Source: Dactylosporangium aurantiacum (GTDB lineage Bacteria > Actinomycetota > Actinomycetes > Mycobacteriales > Micromonosporaceae). From it: a stretch of 38,354 nucleotides of DNA. Shown here in pieces: positions 14,641-21,357 of this stretch (its first letter is position 1; every line of letters begins with the position of its first letter). The notes under the pieces are model-generated. The model saw nothing but the letters and a program-made list of their open reading frames with translations, was not told the origin of the DNA and made no database searches. The position numbers were made by a program, and so were the translations under genes. The stretch spans positions 1 to 38,354 of the forward strand of contig NZ_JNYJ01000063.1 of assembly GCF_000716715.1 (NCBI RefSeq), given 5' to 3'.

Positions 14641-15447
14641 TCAGGCGGCGATTGGCCAGCAGATCTCGGTGCGGTACTCGTCGGGGTCCCCGGTCTCCTC
14701 CGGGCCGACGAGGTAGAGCTCGACGATGGGGTCGGGCAGGGCGGTGTCGTGCTCGGCGACGTGCCGCCCGAGCAGCCCGTACGTGATGTCGCAGTCGGCG
14801 AACGGGCCGTTGTGCACGGCGACGGCGTACCGGGCGGCGGGCAGCACGCCGAAGCGGTCGTCGCCGGCGGGCACCGCGTCGGCGGCGACCGGTACGAACG
14901 CGACCACCTCGCCGGTCTCGCCGGCGAAGAACTCGGCCGAGTACGTCGCCCCGGCCGGCCCCGAGGGGTCGGTGCCGAGGGCGTCGAGGACGGCGTACAG
15001 CTCCGGGAAGACCCGCCCGCACCAGTCCGTCACCTCGGTGCGGGCGATGCGGGCCGACGTGCGCAGCACCGGCGACCCCGGCGCCAGGCGGTGCCGCACC
15101 GGCAGCCGCGGCTCCGGACCCAGCAGCCGCCGCAGCGACACGACCACGTCCCGGGTCCGGGTCAGCTCGGCCTCCATCCGGTCCAGGTGCCGGGCGAGCG
15201 CGTCGCGCCGCGCGGCCGGCCCCGGCTCGGCGAGCACCTGCCTGATCTCGGCGATCGGCATGTCGAGGTCGCGCAGCCGCCGGATGAGGTGCGCGTCGTC
15301 GACCTGCCCCGGCGCGTACCGCCGGTACCCGGTCCCCTCGTCGACGCCGGCCGGCACCAGCAGCGCGATGTCGTGGTAGTACCGCAGCGTCTTGGCGCTG
15401 AGGTGGCACAGCCGCGAGAACTCTCCGATGGTGACGCCCGTTGTCAT
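14641..15447 (-). CDS. MerR family regulator with GyrI-like ligand-binding domain
   Basis: The 268-aa protein has an N-terminal MerR winged helix (VTIGEFSRLCHLSAKTLRYYHDIALLVPAGVDEGTGYRRY), a dimerising coiled coil (about 75-120), and a C-terminal domain of about 150 residues resembling the GyrI/BmrR effector-binding fold (YAVAVHNGPFADCDITYGLLGRHV, ELYLVGPEETGDPDEYRTEICWPI). Such regulators sense small hydrophobic or cationic compounds. It heads the operon with the VOC and PEP mutase-like genes. A MerR-type promoter lies directly upstream, so it probably activates its own operon, with the ATG at or next to the transcript start. Confidence 0.88.
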   Translation of the reverse strand: MTTGVTIGEFSRLCHLSAKTLRYYHDIALLVPAGVDEGTGYRRYAPGQVDDAHLIRRLRDLDMPIAEIRQVLAEPGPAARRDALARHLDRMEAELTRTRDVVVSLRRLLGPEPRLPVRHRLAPGSPVLRTSARIARTEVTDWCGRVFPELYAVLDALGTDPSGPAGATYSAEFFAGETGEVVAFVPVAADAVPAGDDRFGVLPAARYAVAVHNGPFADCDITYGLLGRHVAEHDTALPDPIVELYLVGPEETGDPDEYRTEICWPIAA

Positions 15448-15454
15448 GCCCCGT

Positions 15455-15485
15455 AGTCAACCCGTTCCAGCTACTGGAAGGTCAA
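15455..15485 (-). promoter_or_regulatory. MerR-type promoter with 19-bp spacer
   Basis: On the minus strand TTGACC (15485-15480) is the -35 box and TTGACT (15460-15455) a poor -10, separated by 19 bp. The spacer holds a perfect dyad, TTCCAG-TAG-CTGGAA (15479-15465). Over-long spacers with a central dyad are the signature of MerR-activated promoters. The merR ATG begins 7 nt after the -10, suggesting a leaderless transcript. The dyad also lies upstream of the divergent POT gene. Confidence 0.75.
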
Positions 15486-15539
15486 GCCCGCCGATGACCT
15501 TCGCCCGGGAGGCGTAACGGCGGGGAGGTGCGGGTAGCG

Positions 15540-17015
15540 GTGGTCGGTATGACGGTCCCGGGCACGGATGAGGTGCAGCCGCGGCAGCGGACGTTCTTCG
15601 GGCAGCCGAGGGTGCTGGCGAACCTGTTCGGCGTCGAGCTGTGGGAGCGGTTCTCGTTCTACGGCATGCAGGGCATCCTGCTCATCTACCTGTACTACGA
15701 GGCGGACCGGGGCGGGCTCGGCATCGACGAGGCCACCGCGACCAGCATCGTCGGCGCGTACGGCGGTGCGGTGTACCTGTCGACCATCCTCGGCGGGTGG
15801 GCCGCGGACCGGCTCTTCGGCCGGGAGCGGGTGCTGTTCGGCAGCGCGGTGCTGGTCATGGCCGGGCACATCTGCCTGGCGGTGCTGCCCGGCCTGGCCG
15901 GGGTGGCGGCCGGGCTGGTGTGCATCGCCATCGGCAGCGGCGGGGTCAAGGCGACCGCGACGTCGCTGGTCGGCTCGCTGTACGCCGAGGACGACCCGCG
16001 CCGCGACGCCGGTTTCTCACTGTTCTACCTGGGCGTCAACCTCGGCGCGCTGGCCGGGCCGCTGCTGACCGGGCTGCTGCAGCAGAACGCCGGGTTCCAT
16101 TACGGGTTCGGGCTGGCCGCGGTCGGCATGGCGATCGGACTGACCCAGTACGCGTTCGGCCGGCGGCAGCTGACCGGGGCGGCGCGTGAGGTGCCCAACC
16201 CGCTCTCGCCGTCCCGCCGGCCGCTGGTCGTGGGGGTCGCGGTGGCCGTGGTCGCGGTGATCTCCGTCGTCGTGCTCACCGGCGTCCTGCCGGCCGGGCG
16301 GCTCGCCACGGCGGTGGTCGTGGTCAGCGCCGTCGCCGCGGTCGCCTACTTCGTCGTGATCCTGTCCGCCGGTACGGTCAGCGGGGTCGAGCGGCGGCGG
16401 ATGCTCGGGTTCATCCCGATGTTCCTGGCCAGCGCCGTGTTCTGGTCGCTGTACCAGCAGCAGTTCACGGTGGTGACGATCTACTCCGACCAGCGGCTGG
16501 ACCGCACGGTGCTCGGGTGGCGGATGCCGGTGTCGTGGGTGCAGTCGATCAACCCGGTGTTCGTCATCCTGCTGTCCGGGGTGTTCGCGGCGCTGTGGAC
16601 GCGGTTGGGCGACCGGCAGCCGTCGACCCCGGCGAAGTTCACCGCCGGCACCGTCGTCATGGGCGTGGCGTTCCTGCTGTTCCTGCCGCTGGCCGGCGGC
16701 GGGCCCAACAGCGCCCCGCTGCTCGCCCTCACCGGCATCCTGTTCGTGTTCACCGTCGCGGAGCTGCTGCTGTCGCCGGTCGGGTTGTCGCTGGCCACGA
16801 AGGTCGCCCCGGCCGCGTTCCGCACCCAGACGGTCGCGCTGTTCTTCCTGTCGGTCGCCCTCGGCACCGCCATGTCGGGCGTGCTGGCCCGCTACTACAG
16901 CGCCGAGCACGAGGCCCTGTACTTCGGGTTGCTCGGCGGGGTGGCGGTCCTCTTCGGCGCCGTCCTGGCCGCGCTCACCCCGCTGATCCGCCGGCTCATG
17001 GGCGGGGTGCACTGA
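15540..17015 (+). CDS. Proton-dependent oligopeptide transporter (POT/PTR2 family)
   Basis: A 491-aa membrane protein of about fourteen helices that would import di- and tripeptides with protons. It carries the POT signature ELWERFSFYGMQGIL (the ExxER proton-coupling motif), the loop GGWAADRLFGRERVLFGS, and FSLFYLGVNLGALAGPLL, the second PTR2 signature. GTG 15540 is chosen because GGGGAGG lies 11 nt upstream; GTG 15528 and ATG 15549 are alternatives. It diverges from merR and is followed by a hairpin at 17030-17048. POT members also carry nitrate or other solutes, so peptide import is the family default. Confidence 0.88.
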   Translation: MVGMTVPGTDEVQPRQRTFFGQPRVLANLFGVELWERFSFYGMQGILLIYLYYEADRGGLGIDEATATSIVGAYGGAVYLSTILGGWAADRLFGRERVLFGSAVLVMAGHICLAVLPGLAGVAAGLVCIAIGSGGVKATATSLVGSLYAEDDPRRDAGFSLFYLGVNLGALAGPLLTGLLQQNAGFHYGFGLAAVGMAIGLTQYAFGRRQLTGAAREVPNPLSPSRRPLVVGVAVAVVAVISVVVLTGVLPAGRLATAVVVVSAVAAVAYFVVILSAGTVSGVERRRMLGFIPMFLASAVFWSLYQQQFTVVTIYSDQRLDRTVLGWRMPVSWVQSINPVFVILLSGVFAALWTRLGDRQPSTPAKFTAGTVVMGVAFLLFLPLAGGGPNSAPLLALTGILFVFTVAELLLSPVGLSLATKVAPAAFRTQTVALFFLSVALGTAMSGVLARYYSAEHEALYFGLLGGVAVLFGAVLAALTPLIRRLMGGVH

Positions 17016-17029
17016 CGACCCTGCCCGAC

Positions 17030-17048
17030 CGGCGGCGCACCGCCGCCG
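17030..17048 (+). terminator. Hairpin terminator after the POT gene
   Basis: CGGCGGCG (17030-17037), a CAC loop and CGCCGCCG (17041-17048) form a perfect 8-bp GC stem, followed by ATTTGT. It begins 15 nt after the POT stop codon and precedes the LuxR-type gene. Confidence 0.55.
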
Positions 17049-17081
17049 ATTTGTGCCCTGTCGTGCCCCGGCGTCCTGCAT

Positions 17082-19682
17082 ATGCTGGGGTCTATCGACA
17101 TCATTGGAGGCGTCACACAGGGCGGGGCGGGCCGGGTGGCGGCCGCGTCCGCGCTGCTGTCCGCGAAGCTGGCCCGGCCCGAGCCGGTCGAGCGGGCACT
17201 GCCGCGTGAGCAGCTCATCGACGCGCTATGGACCCTCACCGACCTGGCGGTCACCGTGGTCACCGGCCCGGCCGGCTCCGGCAAGAGCCAGCTGATCGCG
17301 GCGTGGGCCGACGAGGGCCCCGGCTGGGACACGATCGCCTGGCTCACCCTCGACCAGGACGACGCGCGGCAGCCGGCCCGCATGTGGCGGCACCTGCTGG
17401 CCGCGCTGCGCCGGGCCGGCGTGCTGCTGCCCACGGTGCTGCTGGAGTGGACCGCGGCCCACGACCACCGGGCCGTCATCGAGGTCGCCGCGGTGCTGGC
17501 CCGGCACCCGCAGCCGCTCGTGCTGGTCCTGGACGGCGTGTGCCGGCTGTCCGCCGAGCAGCTGCACGAGATCGACTTCCTGCTGCGCAACGCGCAGGGC
17601 AACCTGCGCCTGGTGCTCATCGGCCGGCACCGGCCACGGTTCCCGCTGCACCGCTACCGGCTGACCGACCAGCTCAGCGAGGTGCGGGCGGCCGACCTCG
17701 TGGTGGACGCGGACGAGGTGCGGGCCCTGTTCGCGCTGCACGACGTCGACCTGGACGCCGGCGCGCTCGCCGACGTCATGTGGCAGACCCGGGGCTGGCT
17801 CGCCGGGGTGCGGCTGTGCGCGATGGCGATGCGGCACACCGGCGCGGCCACGGTGCCCGTGCTCGCCTCCCACGACTACGTCGTGGACTACTTCACCGGG
17901 GAGATCTTCGACCGGCTCACCCCGGCGCGGCGGCGGCTGCTGGCCGGGGTCGGCCGGCTCGACACGTTCACCGCCGAGCTCGCCGCGCTCGTCGGCGGGC
18001 CGCAGGTCACCGGCGACGTCCTGGCCGAGCTGGAGGAGGCCGGCGCGTTCCTGGAGCCCGCGGAAGAGTCGGGCGGCACCTACCGGCTCCATCCGCTGTT
18101 CGCCGCCGTGCTGCGCGACCGGCTGCCGCTGCCGGCCGAGGAGGAGCGCGCGGTCCGGATCCTCGCGGCGCGCTGGTGCGCCGGGCAGGGCGACCTGCCC
18201 GGCGCCGTCAGGCACGCCACCGCGGTCGGGGCCTGGGACGAGGCCGCCCGCATCATCGTCGAGGACCTCGCATTCGGTGAGATGATCATGGACGGTCCGG
18301 GCGGGGAGCTCGTCGGGCTGCTCGCCGGCATGCCCGCGACGCCCACGACGCCGCACGGGGTGGTCGTCGCCGCGGCGTTCGCCCTCGCCCACGACGACAT
18401 CGTCCGCGCCGAGCGGCTCGTGGCCGGCGACGCGTGGCTGCCCGGGGCCGACGCGCCGCTGGCGAGCAGGATCGGCGCGTGCTTCGTGCGGCAGTCGGTC
18501 GCCTACGAGACCGGCGACGCCGAGCGGCTGCAGGCGGTCACGCACGCCGCGGCGCAGCTGTTGCCGCAGGTCGACCCCGGGCGGATCGCGGCGCGGCCGG
18601 AGCTGGGGGTGTTCGTCCTGTCCGGGGTGGCGACGGCGCACCTGCGCGCCGGGCGGCTCGCGGAGGCCGCGGGCAGCTTCGCCGCGGCGGTCCGGGCACC
18701 GGCCAGCGAGCGCTGCGGCGGGCTCGTCGCGTACTGCATCCAGCATCTCGCGTTCACCGAGGCGCACCTGGGGCGGCTGCGGGAGGCGTACGACACGGCG
18801 CAACGGGCGTTCGACCTGGTGGCGCGCACCGAGGCGCTGAACCGGGGACCCCGGCACATCGCCGACGTCGCCCTGGCGTGGGTGGCGGCCGAGCGCTACG
18901 ACACGGAGACCGCCTGGCGCTACGTGTACTCCGCCGAGGCCGGGCTGCGCACCGACAGTTGCCCGCGGGAGAGCGCGTACGCGGCCACCCTGGCGATCGT
19001 GCGGTCCAGGCTGCTGCGGGCCAGGGGTGAGCTGCCGGCCGCGCTGTCGGTGTTACGCGGCGCGCCGGTCCAGGAGCCGGCCCGCCGCTGGGTCCGGCAC
19101 GAGCTCGACCTCGCCGAGCTGCGGGTCCTGGTCGCGATGGGCCGGCACGAGGAGGCCCGCACCGGCCTGGACCGGCTCGACCCGGAGCGGCCCGAGGTGA
19201 CGCTGCTGCGCGGCTCGGCGGCGCTGGCCGCGGGCGACCCGCAGCACGCCGCCGAGTCCGCCCAGCGGGTGCTGCGCCGGCTCGGCCTGCCGGTCGGCGT
19301 GCTCGTCGAGGCGTGGCTGCTGCTGGCGGCGGCCACCGCCCGCCTCGGCGATCGCGAGCGGGCGGTGGAGGCGCTGCAGACGGCGGTCGACTTCACCGCC
19401 GACGACGGTGGCATGCGCGCGGTGTACGAGTCCGACACCGCCCTGCGGGACCTGCTGCGACAGCGGGCGCCGGACCCGCCGGGGGCGGTGCCGGTGCTCA
19501 GCGCCCGGCAGGTGGAGGTGCTGCGGCACCTGGCGGAGCTGGCCCCGGCGGAGGAGATCGCCGCGGCGATGCACGTGTCCGCCGGCACCGTGCGCACCCA
19601 CATCCGGGCGGTGCTGCGCAAGCTCCAGGCGACGAGCCAGGACGACGCCGTCCGCCGGGCCCGCGAGACCGGCCTGCTGTAG
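17082..19682 (+). CDS. LAL/MalT-like LuxR family transcriptional regulator with ATPase domain
   Basis: The 866-aa protein has the architecture of large ATP-binding LuxR regulators. A Walker A motif (VVTGPAGSGKSQLIAAWA, near residue 65) and Walker B strand (PLVLVLDGV) lie in an NTPase domain. A long helical, TPR-like repeat region spans about 330-790. A C-terminal LuxR helix-turn-helix (LSARQVEVLRHLAELAPAEEIAAAMHVSAGTVRTHIRAVLRKL) follows. Signal and regulon are unknown. The start is uncertain: ATG 17082 has no good Shine-Dalgarno and TATGCT at 17081-17086 could itself be a -10 box; GTG 17136 is an alternative. It converges with wrbA. Confidence 0.82.
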   Translation: MLGSIDIIGGVTQGGAGRVAAASALLSAKLARPEPVERALPREQLIDALWTLTDLAVTVVTGPAGSGKSQLIAAWADEGPGWDTIAWLTLDQDDARQPARMWRHLLAALRRAGVLLPTVLLEWTAAHDHRAVIEVAAVLARHPQPLVLVLDGVCRLSAEQLHEIDFLLRNAQGNLRLVLIGRHRPRFPLHRYRLTDQLSEVRAADLVVDADEVRALFALHDVDLDAGALADVMWQTRGWLAGVRLCAMAMRHTGAATVPVLASHDYVVDYFTGEIFDRLTPARRRLLAGVGRLDTFTAELAALVGGPQVTGDVLAELEEAGAFLEPAEESGGTYRLHPLFAAVLRDRLPLPAEEERAVRILAARWCAGQGDLPGAVRHATAVGAWDEAARIIVEDLAFGEMIMDGPGGELVGLLAGMPATPTTPHGVVVAAAFALAHDDIVRAERLVAGDAWLPGADAPLASRIGACFVRQSVAYETGDAERLQAVTHAAAQLLPQVDPGRIAARPELGVFVLSGVATAHLRAGRLAEAAGSFAAAVRAPASERCGGLVAYCIQHLAFTEAHLGRLREAYDTAQRAFDLVARTEALNRGPRHIADVALAWVAAERYDTETAWRYVYSAEAGLRTDSCPRESAYAATLAIVRSRLLRARGELPAALSVLRGAPVQEPARRWVRHELDLAELRVLVAMGRHEEARTGLDRLDPERPEVTLLRGSAALAAGDPQHAAESAQRVLRRLGLPVGVLVEAWLLLAAATARLGDRERAVEALQTAVDFTADDGGMRAVYESDTALRDLLRQRAPDPPGAVPVLSARQVEVLRHLAELAPAEEIAAAMHVSAGTVRTHIRAVLRKLQATSQDDAVRRARETGLL

Positions 19683-19723
19683 GCCCGTCCCGCCGGCCCG
19701 GCCGGTCCCCGGGAAGTGCCGGG

Positions 19724-20332
19724 TCAGGCGGCCCGGCCGGCCTTGAGCGCCGCCGCGGTCCGCACGGCCCGCCCCGCCTGGTACGCCGCCGCCCGCAGGG
19801 CCACCTCGCCGGGCGGGCCGTCGCCGGCCACGTGGGAGGCGCCGTACGGGTTGCCGGACCGCAACTGGACCGGGTCGGTGTAGCCGGGCGGGACGATGAT
19901 GCCGCCCCAGTGGTGGAACACGTTGCCCAGCGCCAGCAGCGTGGCCTCCTGCCCGCCGTGGGCGGTGTTGGAGGCGGTGAACGCCGAGTACACCTTGTCC
20001 GCCAGCGCGCCACGCAGCCACAGCGGGCCGGTGGCGTCGACGAACGCCTTGAGCTGGGCGGCGACGTTGCCGAACCGGGTGGGGGTGCCGAACAGGACCA
20101 CATCGGCCCAGTCGAGGTCGGCCAGGCCGGCCTCGGCGACGCCGGCCGTGTCGCGGACGTGCCGCGCCCACTCCGGCCGGGCGTCGACCGCCTCGGGCGG
20201 CGCGGACTCGGCCACCTTGCGCAGGCGCACATCGGCGCCGGCCTGCTCCGCGCCCTCGGCGGCGGCCTGCGCGAGCGCGTGCACGGTGCCGGTGGCGCTG
20301 TAGTAGATGATCGCGGCGTGTACTGGTTCCAT
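19724..20332 (-). CDS. wrbA: WrbA-type NAD(P)H:quinone oxidoreductase (flavodoxin fold)
   Basis: A 202-aa FMN flavoprotein that would reduce quinones by two electrons, avoiding semiquinone radicals. The phosphate-binding loop is YYSATGTVHALA near the N-terminus; FGTPTRFGNVAAQLKAF is the WrbA isoalloxazine motif, and AFTASNTAHGGQEATL with FHHWGGIIVPPGY completes the family pattern. Length fits WrbA. ATG 20332 has no strong Shine-Dalgarno, and a candidate ECF41-type -10 ends 10 nt upstream, so the mRNA would be nearly leaderless. It is divergent from the ECF41 sigma factor gene (108 bp between starts) and is the likely target of that sigma factor. Confidence 0.88.
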   Translation of the reverse strand: MEPVHAAIIYYSATGTVHALAQAAAEGAEQAGADVRLRKVAESAPPEAVDARPEWARHVRDTAGVAEAGLADLDWADVVLFGTPTRFGNVAAQLKAFVDATGPLWLRGALADKVYSAFTASNTAHGGQEATLLALGNVFHHWGGIIVPPGYTDPVQLRSGNPYGASHVAGDGPPGEVALRAAAYQAGRAVRTAAALKAGRAA

Positions 20333-20341
20333 GCCGGCACC

Positions 20342-20368
20342 GACGACGCGGCCCACCCGGATGTCAGG
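20342..20368 (-). promoter_or_regulatory. Candidate ECF41-type promoter of wrbA
   Basis: On the minus strand CCTGACA (20368-20362), a 16-bp spacer and CGTC (20345-20342) match the spacing and -10 of the ECF41 consensus TGTCACA-N16-CGTC as I recall it; the -35 matches at 4 of 7. The -35 shares CCT-ACA with the opposing promoter at 20375. Confidence 0.5.
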
Positions 20369-20374
20369 CGCGGA

Positions 20375-20401
20375 CCTCACACTCCGGTGCGCTGTGTCGT
20401 C
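20375..20401 (+). promoter_or_regulatory. Candidate ECF41-type autoregulatory promoter of the sigma factor gene
   Basis: CCTCACA (20375-20381), exactly 16 bp, then CGTC (20398-20401). The -35 agrees with TGTCACA at the last 5 of 7 positions. A transcript starting near 20408 would have a leader of about 33 nt containing GAGGCGAGGG before ATG 20441. Confidence 0.6.
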
Positions 20402-20440
20402 GGACGCATGAGGGCCGCACGAGGCGAGGGAGCTGCCACC

Positions 20441-21343
20441 ATGACCACCCCGGATCCGGGCCTGACCGTGATCATGAGCGAGCGGCGGCAGCTGATCAAT
20501 CTCGCGTACCGGCTGCTCGGCTCGCTGTCCGAGGCCGAGGACGCCGTCCAGGAGACCTACGCCCGGTGGTACGCGATGACGCCGCCGCAGCGGGAGGCGA
20601 TCGCGTCGCCCGGCGCGTGGCTCACGACGGTCGCCGGCCGCGTCTGCCTGGACGTGCTCGGCTCGGCCCGGGCCAGGCGGGAGCGGTACGTCGGCGAATG
20701 GATCCCCGAGCCGCTGCCCGAGCCCGCCGAGTGGACCGGCGGCCCGCGGGGCACCGACCCGGCCGAGCGGATCACCCTCGACGAGTCGGTCACCATGGCG
20801 TTCCTCGTCGTGCTCGACGCGATGACCCCGGCCGAGCGGGTCGCGTTCGTGCTCCACGACGTCTTCGGCTACCCGTTCGCCGAGGTCGCCGCGGTGGTCG
20901 GCCGCACCCCGGCCGCGTGCCGGCAGCTGGCCTCCTCCGCCCGCCGCCGGCTGCGCGTCACCCGGTCACCGCGCCCGCCCGCGGCGCGGCACGCCCGCGT
21001 CGTGCGCGACTTCAGACGCGCCTGGGAGGCCAAGGACATCGCCGCGCTCGTCGGCCTGCTCGCCGCGGACGTCACCGCGACCGGCGACGGCGGCGGGCTC
21101 GTCGCCGCCGCACCCCACCCGATCGTCGGCGCGGAGCGGGTGGCGCTGTTCTTCGCCGGCCGGGCGCACCTGGCGCTCGGCCTGACGCTGCTGGAACGCA
21201 CCGTCAACGGCCGGCCGGGCCTGGTCGCCCAGCTGGACGGCGGCACGGTGTCGGTGCTGGCGTTCGACGTGACCGGCGACCGGATCAGCCGCATCTGGGC
21301 CGTGCTCAACCCCGACAAGCTGCGCGCCTGGCCCACCGGCTGA
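20441..21343 (+). CDS. sigJ: ECF41 group RNA polymerase sigma factor (SigJ-like) with SnoaL-like C-terminal domain
   Basis: The 300-aa protein has region 2 (about 15-80: LAYRLLGSLSEAEDAVQETYARW), region 4 (about 115-165: FVLHDVFGYPFAEVAAVVGRTPAACRQLASSARRRL) and a SnoaL/NTF2-like extension of about 130 residues. Two ECF41 hallmarks are visible: W[IL]PEP in the linker (WIPEP, 87-91) and NPDKL near the C-terminus (290-294). A DGGGL segment stands where DGGGR is usual. In this group the fused C-terminal domain replaces an anti-sigma factor. ATG 20441 follows GAGGCGAGGG. The divergent neighbour wrbA takes the place usually held by a COE (carboxymuconolactone decarboxylase, oxidoreductase or epimerase) gene. 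Confidence 0.9.
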   Translation: MTTPDPGLTVIMSERRQLINLAYRLLGSLSEAEDAVQETYARWYAMTPPQREAIASPGAWLTTVAGRVCLDVLGSARARRERYVGEWIPEPLPEPAEWTGGPRGTDPAERITLDESVTMAFLVVLDAMTPAERVAFVLHDVFGYPFAEVAAVVGRTPAACRQLASSARRRLRVTRSPRPPAARHARVVRDFRRAWEAKDIAALVGLLAADVTATGDGGGLVAAAPHPIVGAERVALFFAGRAHLALGLTLLERTVNGRPGLVAQLDGGTVSVLAFDVTGDRISRIWAVLNPDKLRAWPTG

Positions 21344-21357
21344 GGCCGCCGCCACGA

